From: a virus
Direction: 5' to 3' (one strand)
DNA length: 39,303 bases
Virus record (IMG/VR): IMGVR_UViG_3300032462_002466
Span: 1 to 39,303 of that record
Part shown: in pieces, positions 17,714 to 25,674 of the stretch
How the letters are laid out: each line of letters starts with the position of its first letter
Numbering within the stretch: position 1 is the stretch's first letter
Notes under the pieces: generated by a model
Database searches by the model: none
What the model was told of the DNA's origin: nothing
Seen by the model: only the letters and a program-made list of their open reading frames with translations
Translations under genes and position numbers: made by a program

Positions 17714-20700
17714 TATTGGCAAGCCTCGCATATATCACCACGCTGTTTTGCTTCAAGTGAGCAAGCTTTAACTTCTGTGGTTTGTGATTCTGTTTTATCA
17801 CCACTTAAATATCCATTAGAGACATTTGAAGATGTTGATTTTTCTATTTTACTGGCTGATTTAGCACGAAGGTAATATGTCGTTTTTAATCCTTTTTCCC
17901 ATCCGTACATATAAATATCATTTAATATTTTTAAACTATCTGTATCTGCATATATATTAAGGCTTTGACCCTGATCTATCCAAACCTGCCTTGCAGCTGC
18001 ACATTTTATTAATGAAAGAGGACTAATTCTAAAAGCAGTTTTATATCTTTTCTTAATATTTTCTGGTAAATTAAGCATCTCTATATCTCCATCTACTGCC
18101 TTTACAGCATCTGTGAGATCTTTTCCCCAAAGTCCGCTTTTCTTCATATCATTTACGAAAAAATCACTTATCATTGTAAATTCACCAGACAATGTGCTGT
18201 AAACGAACAATACTGAAAAATCAGGCTCAATACTCTGTGAACACCCTGCAATATAAGAAATCGTAGCAGTTGGCGCAATAGCTAGTGTATTGGAATTTCT
18301 CATACCATATTCTGAAATATGTTTTCTAACAATACTCCAATCTAATGTCTCTTTTATCTTATCATCACTTCCTCTGTAATTCATGACATCCTCATGAGTA
18401 TCTTGAGGAAGTTTGCCAAGATTCCATAATGAACCATCGTATGTAGAGTATTTTCCCCTCTCCTTGGCTAAAATGCTTGAATTCAAAATAGCATGATATG
18501 ATATAAACTCTTGTATCTTTCCAGACTCTTCTGCTGCCATGTCTGAATCATAATCTATGCCAAGCATATGTATAGTATCATGAAATCCCATAATTCCAAG
18601 TCCTACTGGTCTATGAGAAATATTTGATTTTTTAGATTCTTTTGTTGGATAGAAATTTATATCAATAACATTATCTAGCATTCTCATGGCAATAGATATA
18701 GAAGTTGCTAGCTTCTCATAATTAATTTTTCCATTTTCCACATGAGCTGCTAAATTTATAGATCCTAGATTACAAACGGCTGTCTCCCCGATCTCCGATA
18801 CATCTCCTAAAGAATCATACATTGTAGGCTTAGAATGCAGTAGTATTTCCGTACAAAGATTAGAAGAACGAACAGTTCCCACATGCTGATTAGAATACCT
18901 AATATTAGATGGATCTTTAAAAGTTATCCAAGGATGACCTGTCTCAAATAAAGAAACAAGCATTTTCTTCCAAAGAGATTTTGCAGATACTTTCTTAAAT
19001 GGTATATCTCCATTTTCTGCTTTTTTGCAATACGAGATATAAGCTTTATCAAAAGCTTTTCCAAACAAATCGTGTAAATCAGGGCAGTCACTTGGACTAA
19101 ACAGATACCAATCTCCATCTTCTTTTGCTCTTCTCATAAAGAGATCTGGTATCCAATTAGCAGTATGCATATCGTGGCATCGTCTCCTATCGTCTCCTGT
19201 GTTTTTTCTAAGTTCCAAAAAATCTTCTATATCTGTGTGCCATGTTTCTAGATAGGCACAACCGGCACCCTTCCTTTTTCCTCCATTGTGTGCCAATCCT
19301 GAACTTGTTGTATAGGTTTCATCTCTCTTAACCTTCAAATCAACAACTATGGGCAATTTATCTATTTTCCTAACTGACTCAACTCTACTAAAAATATAAT
19401 TATTAATTACAAGCCAATTTTTCCTTGTTAAAGCTTTAGACCCTATTAATCTAGCAATTTCCTTAATAGCAGGTATTATTAAATCATAAGAAACAGTAGT
19501 CCCCTTAATCAAAGAGATCGATCCATCTCCTCTGGTAATTTCATGATCGTATTCTCTTGTTCTTTTATTTCCTGCTGAAGGCGCTCCTAGTCTAAGAATC
19601 TGATATCTCAATCCTTCTATTAAAAGTCTAGATGTATTACTAAATATAATTTCTTTTCCTCTTGAAATATTTCCATCAGAATCAAGTAGCCCTTTTATAA
19701 TCATCAATGATTGAGGTCTAGGAAGATGCATGAATTTTCCTGATATTCTTTTATTTCTTTCATTGTTATAAAGATCTTCGTAATCAAAAGGCAAATTACC
19801 ATTTAAACTCCATCTTACCTGACAATATTCGTCCCTAGTATCTATCCAGTAATGAATGTTTTTACTATCCAGATATTTTTTTATCCATAATATAGATTTC
19901 TGGTTAGTATTAATATTAAAAGATACACCGCATTCAGATTTATTTGATGAAATATGTCCGTCTCCAAGCATTAGTCCGTATAAATAGGCATCGTCATCAC
20001 TGAAGTTATTTACGGCTATAGTGTCCGTTGGAATAGGAAATGCTACATAATCTCCAGTTTTAAGAAGACTTGCTTCTACCCATTCAGTAGAAATTATACC
20101 TTTGCCAAATTTGTTATAAGTTCTTTGATTGTTAATTCCAGCAGGTATATTCTGTATAGCCAAAAATGGATGTCCTGTTGTAACTTTTACAGTATCGATA
20201 GAATGTTTTATATCTATTTCAACCATGTCATCGTTTTGCTCATAAAACATAACATCTTCAACTTCACATTGCTCTCCGTTCCCGGAAAGAATAAAATCTC
20301 CTTTTTGGACATTCTTAATCTGCTTAATTTCTTTTCCGGTAAAAACATATGTTTCTGGATCAAAACACTGATTTACGGCTACTAGCGTATCGTTAAATAT
20401 TTTTAGCCAAGGAACAAGACCTTGAGATTTACCATTTGTACCAGCTATAAAAGAAGATGAACCTCGTATGGGAGTCCAATCAACTCCAAGTCCTCCAGCA
20501 AATTTAGATAGCTTAGCTTGATTATGAATAGTCCCAAAAATACCATCAATAGAATCGTCAACGGTTGAAAGATAGCAAGAGCTTAATTGAGGATGGTTTG
20601 TACCACTGTTAAAAAGCGTTGGAGTTCCATTAATAAATAAATTTTCAGAAAGCAAGTTGTAAAACTCTATAGCTTTATCATCCTTATTCTCTTCATTAAT

Positions 20701-21249
20701 AGCAAGCCCCATAGCTACTCTCATCCAGAAGCCCTGTGGAGTTTCCATTCTTCTACCATTTATATGGAGTAGATATCTGTCATACACTGTTTGTATGCCA
20801 AGATATTTCCAAATATCATCCCTCTTAGGAACTAGTGATTTTGCTATCTTATTTAAATCAAAGTCTGTTAACATTCTCTTATCGATACGGCCTGCTTTTT
20901 GTAATTCTTTTAAATTTGTTACAAAAGACTTATGGTACTGCATACCGAAAACATCGGAATCGACTCCTTCACCGAAAACTTCTTTATATATTGTATTAAG
21001 CAATAATCTAGCAGCAACAATAGAATATCCTGGATCCTTTTCTATTTTGCTTCTTGCAGACATAATAAGAGCTTTATCTATCTCATTTGTTGTTATTTTA
21101 TTAAATAACTGTACTTGTGCATCAAGTATAACCTCGCTTGCAGAAACATCAAGTATACCTTGACATGCTCTTACTACACACTTATTTATCTTATCTAAGT
21201 TTAATTTTTCTAATCTACCATTACGTTTTTTTACAAAGAATTCAGACAT
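17713..21249 (-). CDS. nrdA: Ribonucleotide reductase large subunit interrupted by an intein
   Basis: 1178 codons; the mature enzyme would be 817 residues, normal for class I NrdA. It reduces NDPs to dNDPs. An N-terminal ATP-cone (FVKKRNGRLEKLNLDKINK to about residue 90) gives allosteric control. The first active-site Cys lies in LSSCYLS (Cys225) and its redox partner in AVCNLGS; the catalytic loop NLCTEILL is intact. The C-terminal tail ends DICEACQ, the mobile thiol pair. Residues 295-655 are an in-frame intein (separate entry). AAAGGAGA lies before the ATG. Translation is coupled to nrdB by a one-base overlap. A candidate promoter lies upstream at 21394-21399. Confidence 0.95.
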   Translation of the reverse strand: MSEFFVKKRNGRLEKLNLDKINKCVVRACQGILDVSASEVILDAQVQLFNKITTNEIDKALIMSARSKIEKDPGYSIVAARLLLNTIYKEVFGEGVDSDVFGMQYHKSFVTNLKELQKAGRIDKRMLTDFDLNKIAKSLVPKRDDIWKYLGIQTVYDRYLLHINGRRMETPQGFWMRVAMGLAINEENKDDKAIEFYNLLSENLFINGTPTLFNSGTNHPQLSSCYLSTVDDSIDGIFGTIHNQAKLSKFAGGLGVDWTPIRGSSSFIAGTNGKSQGLVPWLKIFNDTLVAVNQCFDPETYVFTGKEIKQIKNVQKGDFILSGNGEQCEVEDVMFYEQNDDMVEIDIKHSIDTVKVTTGHPFLAIQNIPAGINNQRTYNKFGKGIISTEWVEASLLKTGDYVAFPIPTDTIAVNNFSDDDAYLYGLMLGDGHISSNKSECGVSFNINTNQKSILWIKKYLDSKNIHYWIDTRDEYCQVRWSLNGNLPFDYEDLYNNERNKRISGKFMHLPRPQSLMIIKGLLDSDGNISRGKEIIFSNTSRLLIEGLRYQILRLGAPSAGNKRTREYDHEITRGDGSISLIKGTTVSYDLIIPAIKEIARLIGSKALTRKNWLVINNYIFSRVESVRKIDKLPIVVDLKVKRDETYTTSSGLAHNGGKRKGAGCAYLETWHTDIEDFLELRKNTGDDRRRCHDMHTANWIPDLFMRRAKEDGDWYLFSPSDCPDLHDLFGKAFDKAYISYCKKAENGDIPFKKVSAKSLWKKMLVSLFETGHPWITFKDPSNIRYSNQHVGTVRSSNLCTEILLHSKPTMYDSLGDVSEIGETAVCNLGSINLAAHVENGKINYEKLATSISIAMRMLDNVIDINFYPTKESKKSNISHRPVGLGIMGFHDTIHMLGIDYDSDMAAEESGKIQEFISYHAILNSSILAKERGKYSTYDGSLWNLGKLPQDTHEDVMNYRGSDDKIKETLDWSIVRKHISEYGMRNSNTLAIAPTATISYIAGCSQSIEPDFSVLFVYSTLSGEFTMISDFFVNDMKKSGLWGKDLTDAVKAVDGDIEMLNLPENIKKRYKTAFRISPLSLIKCAAARQVWIDQGQSLNIYADTDSLKILNDIYMYGWEKGLKTTYYLRAKSASKIEKSTSSNVSNGYLSGDKTESQTTEVKACSLEAKQRGDICEACQ
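19285..20367 (-). mobile_element. Intein with LAGLIDADG endonuclease, non-canonical +1 Gly
   Basis: 361 residues inserted between Gln and Gly of the conserved NrdA stretch VNQ|GGKRKGAG. Cys is the first residue (CFDPETYVFTG, block A). Block B has T-x-x-H (VTTGHPFL). Two LAGLIDADG motifs (LYGLMLGDGHIS and IIKGLLDSDGNIS) mark a homing endonuclease. The end is GLAHN. Canonical inteins are followed by Cys, Ser or Thr; here the next extein residue is Gly (codon GGA). So the second nucleophile is absent, as in some bacterial intein-like domains. Confidence 0.92.
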
Positions 21250-21393
21250 ACTATCTCCTTTTGACTGTTTAATCTATCTAACCTAATTCTCGTTGATGCT
21301 ATAAGTTCCTTCCCTTTTATTAATTTAAAAAATATCATATATACTCACTATTTTAATAATAACGCAAGAAATAGGCATATAGTCAACATATAT

Positions 21394-21399
21394 ATTATA
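21394..21399 (-). promoter_or_regulatory. Candidate -10 element upstream of nrdA
   Basis: The 171-base gap between the nrdA start and the next gene holds a perfect TATAAT on the minus strand at 21399-21394. No good -35 lies at the usual distance; TTGCTT is 14 bases upstream. A second possibility is TTGACT (about 21388-21383) with a TTATTA box 18 bases on. The rest of the gap is AT-rich with no gene. Confidence 0.35.
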
Positions 21400-21420
21400 C
21401 AATATGCTGTCACAAGCAAA

Positions 21421-22140
21421 TTACTTATCTGATTTTAAAAGACGTTTTATAAAAAACTCTCTTGAGAAAGTACTTGATTCTCCGATATCTTTCAAAACAG
21501 AATCTAATGTAAAATGTTTATCGAAGTGAGAACTAGGACAGCAATTATAAATCGTTCTTCCCATTCTTTCACACTTTGATATCCACTCTAAGCCTTTAGA
21601 GCAATTTCGCAGAGTATGTGGTTTATGCGATGCATTTTTACCATAGAAATCAGTCTTCCCATCATGGTATTTACAGGACATTCCTAGTAAGACAATAGGG
21701 TTACATCCTAATATCCATGCTAACTGAAAAGCCAAGGGGCCAGTACTACCTCTTCCGTGAAGCACCTCGGCAGAATCTGGTATTGCAAAAGAATTTCCTG
21801 AAATTCTAAAGTGTAAAAATCTACCTTGTATATCAGCAGAATCTCTACAAAATTTGATTGCTTCTGTTTTGACAATTTTACTCTTCTCTGTATACCAGAG
21901 TTCAGAATCTTGCCACATTAAGATAGTTGGATCAAGTACGTAGAAAGCTCTATTTATTCCAATAGTAAAATGATTTTTTAATAACCTTAAATCCTTCTGA
22001 GGCAAATATGGGCAATTACCAAGTATAAAGGCTGGAACGTCCACAAGAGTGTTCGTCCAGCCTTTAATTGACCTTTGGTATCCTACTTTTTGACTTTTAA
22101 TCCTCTTTCGAATCATATTCATTTGACCAGACATTAGCAA
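21421..22140 (-). CDS. MptE-like / DUF115-type protein
   Basis: Up to 239 residues. The first 40 codons overlap the end of the HNH gene and the start is uncertain: ATG at 22140, 22122 or 22116, or a GTG giving DVPAFILGNCPYL at the edge of the conserved domain. The domain reads AFILGNCPYLPQKDLRLLKNHFTIGINRAFYVLDPTILMWQD, then GRGSTGPLAFQLAWILGCNPIVLLGMSCKY. This is the Rossmann-like pattern of MAF_flag10/MptE-like proteins, a fold shared with pterin pyrophosphokinases and GT42 sialyltransferases. Phage members are common but their reaction is not established. Its location between nucleotide metabolism and an HNH gene gives no firm clue. Confidence 0.7.
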   Translation of the reverse strand: MLMSGQMNMIRKRIKSQKVGYQRSIKGWTNTLVDVPAFILGNCPYLPQKDLRLLKNHFTIGINRAFYVLDPTILMWQDSELWYTEKSKIVKTEAIKFCRDSADIQGRFLHFRISGNSFAIPDSAEVLHGRGSTGPLAFQLAWILGCNPIVLLGMSCKYHDGKTDFYGKNASHKPHTLRNCSKGLEWISKCERMGRTIYNCCPSSHFDKHFTLDSVLKDIGESSTFSREFFIKRLLKSDK

Positions 22141-22726
22141 ATCGCTCTTGCTCCTTAGTCGTCAAGAATGCTTTCCAATCTTCCGGAGGGTTACGAACCA
22201 CTGAGGCAAATAATGGACTCCATGATGGCCTAAAAGGATCCCGAAAAAGCTTTAACCCAGCTTCGTCAGGAGTTTTATCGCTTTTTCTTCTATTTACATC
22301 AGGATGAGAAGTAACTACATTTTCCCAAACATTCTTACCGCCTCTAGACTTAGGAACAACATGGTCAATAGTTGCAAAGCTTGCTTTTAGCTTAACACCC
22401 GTATATTGGCAAATAAAACCATCACGAATCATAACATTTTTACGAGTTAATTTAACTTCCATTTTAGGAATCTTTTCATATTCAGAAAGAACAACTATTT
22501 TTGGAAGTTTAACCTTCTTCTGATGATTAGCCATGATATATTTTTCATCATCTTTAACTTCAAATTCCAACCATTCTTCTATGTTATAAAGAACGTATTC
22601 ATGAAGAATTTTTGCATTCTCGCAAAATACCTTAGTTATAGCATCTCGAACGGTTTCTATACGAACCGCCTTCCAATGCTTGTTAAGAATTAAAACAGGT
22701 TTTTGTAAAGAAGACATAAAACACAT
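22097..22726 (-). CDS. HNH endonuclease
   Basis: 209 residues. The C-terminal half is the common standalone HNH domain: MIRDGFICQYTGVKLKASFATIDHVVPKSRGGKNVWENVVTSH, with the catalytic Asp-His and Asn/His metal site, and VNRRKSDKTPDEAGLKL as the trailing helix. The second Cys of the usual CxxC zinc knuckle is replaced by Thr (CQYTG), as in many bacterial relatives. The N-terminal region (PVLILNKHWKAVRIETVRDAITKVFCENAKIL) is also typical of this subfamily. The gene may be a free-standing homing-type nuclease. ATG at 22726 or 22717 are both possible. It starts four bases after the macro-domain gene. Confidence 0.88.
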   Translation of the reverse strand: MCFMSSLQKPVLILNKHWKAVRIETVRDAITKVFCENAKILHEYVLYNIEEWLEFEVKDDEKYIMANHQKKVKLPKIVVLSEYEKIPKMEVKLTRKNVMIRDGFICQYTGVKLKASFATIDHVVPKSRGGKNVWENVVTSHPDVNRRKSDKTPDEAGLKLFRDPFRPSWSPLFASVVRNPPEDWKAFLTTKEQERFANVWSNEYDSKED

Positions 22727-22730
22727 CCAT

Positions 22731-23246
22731 TCAGGAAATTAATCTTTCTACTTCGTTAATAAAACTCTTATTAACATCTACAACGCTTATATCTATGCTA
22801 ACATGATATTGTCTTATAAGAGAAACCATATTAGAAGCAACCGATCTGTAATCTAATCTTTCCATACCTGTTCCTAATGACGAAAATGCTATTGAAGACA
22901 ATTTTACACTTATTGCAGATTCTAAAATAGCTTTCATAGATTTATTTATAAAATACAAACTACTAAATTCTCCAGGATACTTAGACAAGACTGCATGATA
23001 TATAGATATAAATCCAAATTTCTGCAATCCACAGGAGTGGGTCACAAAAAATGATCCTGCCTCAAATGGCTTTCCATTTTGAACTACAACCGCTTTTGAT
23101 GACTGTTCTATAGACTTTCCGCCAAGAAGATCGTCACACAAAAAGGAAGCCAAACTTTTGCTACCTATTATAGCGCAACCGTTAGATGGTATAACTAACG
23201 ATTTGCACTTAGATTCTAAAATATTCCCATGCTTGATTTTATACAT
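22731..23246 (-). CDS. Macro-domain protein (ADP-ribose binding or hydrolysing)
   Basis: 171 residues, a single macro domain. It opens with YKIKHGNILESKCKSLVIPSNGCAIIG, where the Asn-Ile/Ser-Asn region binds the ADP-ribose. It has GSFFVTHSCGL in the middle and closes with SSIAFSSLGTGMERLDYRSVASNMV, the phosphate-binding Gly-rich loop. Known macro domains bind ADP-ribose, remove it from proteins or nucleic acids, or handle ADP-ribose-1''-phosphate. The setting, next to NAD+ salvage genes on the other strand, suits reversal of ADP-ribosylation or recycling of NAD+ breakdown products, but activity is not shown. Confidence 0.75.
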   Translation of the reverse strand: MYKIKHGNILESKCKSLVIPSNGCAIIGSKSLASFLCDDLLGGKSIEQSSKAVVVQNGKPFEAGSFFVTHSCGLQKFGFISIYHAVLSKYPGEFSSLYFINKSMKAILESAISVKLSSIAFSSLGTGMERLDYRSVASNMVSLIRQYHVSIDISVVDVNKSFINEVERLIS

Positions 23247-23254
23247 ATAACGAA

Positions 23255-24076
23255 TTACTCAGGTTTTCCGGAGAAGGATTCTTCTCTCTCACTTTTTGGG
23301 ATAAGCCGCTTTAGTTCTTCAAAATATTCGGGATTACGCTTAATCTTATCTTTTAATCTTGGAAGAATAGATTTATGCATTTGACTAATTCTTGATTCCG
23401 ATAAATTAATCTTTCTTGATACCTTGTCCATTGTTAATCCTTTATAATAGTAAAGCCAAATTATCTTTCTTTCTAAAGAAGAAAATCCATTACCTGTAAG
23501 TTTATTAAAAAATTCTTTTTTTATAATATTATCATCAGGCATATCAGAATCATCCTTTAGAATATAATTATAATCCTCTTTGAAATCCTCTTGTCCTGTT
23601 TCAAGACCTGTTTCTAAACTTGCGTAAATAGATGGAGAATACTTTCTAAAATGTTTATGATAATAGGATTCATCTATTCCTAAACTCTCACATACATCTG
23701 TATCCTGAACCTTATAGCCCTTCTCATGTTGAACTTTTTGCTTACCTTTTTCGAATTTATCACTTATTATTCTTACGCTTCTAGGAATATTATCATCCCT
23801 TCTTAATCCATCAATCATAGAGCCATTTATCCTTGTACTAGCATAAGATTCAAATTTCACTCCTATAGAAACATCATACCCATCTATTGCCCTATACAGT
23901 CCATCAACCCCGTAGCTTGCCAAAATCTCAGGTTCTACTTTCCAATTTAATTTCTTAGATAATTTGTATGATATTTTCTGGACAAAAGGAAAATAATACT
24001 CTATTAATGGATTTTTATTTTCCTTAGTTCTATTTTTTAAAAATGATGCCCATAAATCTTCTATTTTTTCTTTCAT
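23255..24076 (-). CDS. FliA/WhiG-like (sigma28 family) RNA polymerase sigma factor
   Basis: 273 residues from the ATG at 24076, chosen because GGAG lies six bases upstream. Region 2 is complete: NPLIEYYFPFVQKISYKL, EPEILASYGVDGLYRAIDGYDVSIGVKFESYASTRINGSMIDGLRRDD. Region 3 (NIPRSVRIISDKFEKGKQKV) matches the R-x-x-D-x-x-P-R-S-V-R pattern of FliA. Region 4 (LERKIIWLYYYKGLTMDKVSRKINLSESRISQMHKSILPRL) carries the -35 helix-turn-helix. It probably redirects host polymerase to phage middle or late promoters. The gene is divergent from pncB across a 111-base gap. No matching promoter consensus could be established by eye. Confidence 0.92.
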   Translation of the reverse strand: MKEKIEDLWASFLKNRTKENKNPLIEYYFPFVQKISYKLSKKLNWKVEPEILASYGVDGLYRAIDGYDVSIGVKFESYASTRINGSMIDGLRRDDNIPRSVRIISDKFEKGKQKVQHEKGYKVQDTDVCESLGIDESYYHKHFRKYSPSIYASLETGLETGQEDFKEDYNYILKDDSDMPDDNIIKKEFFNKLTGNGFSSLERKIIWLYYYKGLTMDKVSRKINLSESRISQMHKSILPRLKDKIKRNPEYFEELKRLIPKSEREESFSGKPE

Positions 24077-24139
24077 ACAGGTCTCCATAGGATTGTAAAA
24101 CTAAATGATAAGCAAAACATTAATGTTATCGGATATAAG

Positions 24140-24170
24140 TTGATATTGAATTAACTCCGGAATTTTTAAT
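24140..24170 (+). promoter_or_regulatory. Possible promoter for the pncB-nadE operon
   Basis: In the divergent gap, TTGATA (24140-24145) is followed 19 bases later by TTTAAT (24165-24170). The match is weak and spacing is long. It is offered because the plus-strand operon needs a promoter in this short gap. The pncB ATG has AGGG just upstream. Confidence 0.3.
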
Positions 24171-24187
24171 TAAAAGGTTATAGGGAT

Positions 24188-25381
24188 ATGGATCAGATTA
24201 TAAAAAGCGTCTTAGATGATGATATGTATAAAGTAACGATGCAAAATGCTGTCGTTGCTCAATACCCAAATGCTATCGCTAGATACCAGTTTATAAATAG
24301 GGGAAAAACTAAATTTCCACAAGGATTTGCATCCCTGCTAAGAGAGCAGGTTGATCTTTGTAACAACCTAAGCATGACAATGGATGAAAAGGAATTTATT
24401 TCCAGGAAATGCTATTTCTTACATCCACCTTTTATTGATTTTCTTTATGGATTTAAATTTAATCCAAGTGAAGTATCTATATTTCAAGTTGATGATGACC
24501 TTGAGATATCTATTGAAGGACCGTGGTACAGTGCTATAAGATGGGAAGTTGTTCTTATGGCTATGATAAGTGAATTATATTTTAAGGTATCTAAAAATAT
24601 TATTCTTACAGCACCAAATCTTCTAGATACGCCTACTCAGGTAGAAGAGAATGCTATATTAAAATTAACAAAATTAAAAGATGCAAACATTAAATACGCA
24701 GACTTTGGAACAAGAAGAAGATTCTCTTATAATGTTCAAAACAAAGTTGTTGAAACATTTAAGAAGTATGGAGGAAATCTCTTTTCCGGAACATCAAATA
24801 TTCATTTAGCAATGATAAATGATATTACTCCCATAGGAACACAAGCTCATGAATGGTTTAGCTTTCACGGAGCTAAGTATGGCTTTAAGATGGCTAATAC
24901 ATCTGCTATGGGAAAATGGGTAGACACGTATCATGGGAATTTAGGAATAGTCTTACCTGATACTTTTGGAACATCTAATTTCTGGAAGTCTTTTGACTCA
25001 TTTTACGCCAGACTATTTGATGGCGTTAGACACGATAGCGGAGACCCTATTAAGTTTGGGGAAAATACGATAAGCCACTATAATAATCTAAGAATAGATC
25101 CAAGAGGAAAAACCATAGTGTTTTCTGATGGTATAACTACAGATGAAGCCGTTAGAATTCAAAAATATTTTAAAGATAGAATAAAAATATCATTTGGTAT
25201 TGGAACACACTTTACAAATGATGTTGGAGCCTTACCGTTAAATATGGTTATAAAAATGATTCAATGTAAACCAGATAAAAACTCAGACTGGCTGCATACA
25301 ATCAAGCTATCAGATGTTCAAGGAAAACATACTGGCGATCCAGAAACCGTTGCTCTTTGTAAAAAAACCCTATTGGTATAA
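24188..25381 (+). CDS. pncB: Nicotinate phosphoribosyltransferase
   Basis: 397 residues, the length of E. coli PncB, and similar over the whole protein. It makes nicotinate mononucleotide from nicotinate and PRPP, with ATP hydrolysis, the first committed step of Preiss-Handler NAD+ synthesis. Visible blocks are SVLDDDMYKVTMQNAV at the start, ADFGTRRRFSY (172-181), FSGTSNIHLA, PIGTQAHEWF (catalytic His at 221) and RHDSGDPIKFGE. The phosphate-binding region is KISFGIGTHFTND. The pattern is PncB rather than the nicotinamide-using NadV. First gene of a four-gene plus-strand operon with 2-base and overlapping junctions. Confidence 0.95.
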   Translation: MDQIIKSVLDDDMYKVTMQNAVVAQYPNAIARYQFINRGKTKFPQGFASLLREQVDLCNNLSMTMDEKEFISRKCYFLHPPFIDFLYGFKFNPSEVSIFQVDDDLEISIEGPWYSAIRWEVVLMAMISELYFKVSKNIILTAPNLLDTPTQVEENAILKLTKLKDANIKYADFGTRRRFSYNVQNKVVETFKKYGGNLFSGTSNIHLAMINDITPIGTQAHEWFSFHGAKYGFKMANTSAMGKWVDTYHGNLGIVLPDTFGTSNFWKSFDSFYARLFDGVRHDSGDPIKFGENTISHYNNLRIDPRGKTIVFSDGITTDEAVRIQKYFKDRIKISFGIGTHFTNDVGALPLNMVIKMIQCKPDKNSDWLHTIKLSDVQGKHTGDPETVALCKKTLLV

Positions 25382-25383
25382 TT

Positions 25384-25674
25384 ATGAACAATCCAGAAGA
25401 AAACATACTCTTATGCGTTAGAGTTGAAGATTTAAAAGATCCAAAAACATCTTGCGTAAAAACAACTTGTGAATTTTGCAAGCAAGATGTATGGGTAGAC
25501 CAGAATTCTTTAGACAAAGCATCTGAAAACGAATTACCAGTAAAAATATGCTGTAATAAATGCTTACTCGAAGGATGTATTACAGCTGATGAAATTTTTA
25601 ATATAGAAAATAGAGAAGATATTCTAAAATCAATATCATATATCTCTAAGAATCTAAGGAGTAAATGGAAATGA
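25384..25674 (+). CDS. Small Cys-rich protein in NAD operon
   Basis: 96 residues. Four Cys in two pairs (CEFCKQDVW and CCNKCLLEGC) look like a zinc ribbon. The gene starts two bases after pncB and its stop overlaps the nadE start region, so it is made together with the NAD+ enzymes. No family is recognised. The C-terminal half is a predicted helix (REDILKSISYISKNLRSK). Confidence 0.65.
   Translation: MNNPEENILLCVRVEDLKDPKTSCVKTTCEFCKQDVWVDQNSLDKASENELPVKICCNKCLLEGCITADEIFNIENREDILKSISYISKNLRSKWK

Noticed and set aside
20795-21163. 122-residue plus-strand ORF
   Set aside because: Antisense to the conserved N-terminal region of NrdA.
24188-25381. NadV-type nicotinamide phosphoribosyltransferase
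   Set aside because: NadV is common in phages, but length and motif order follow E. coli PncB closely.
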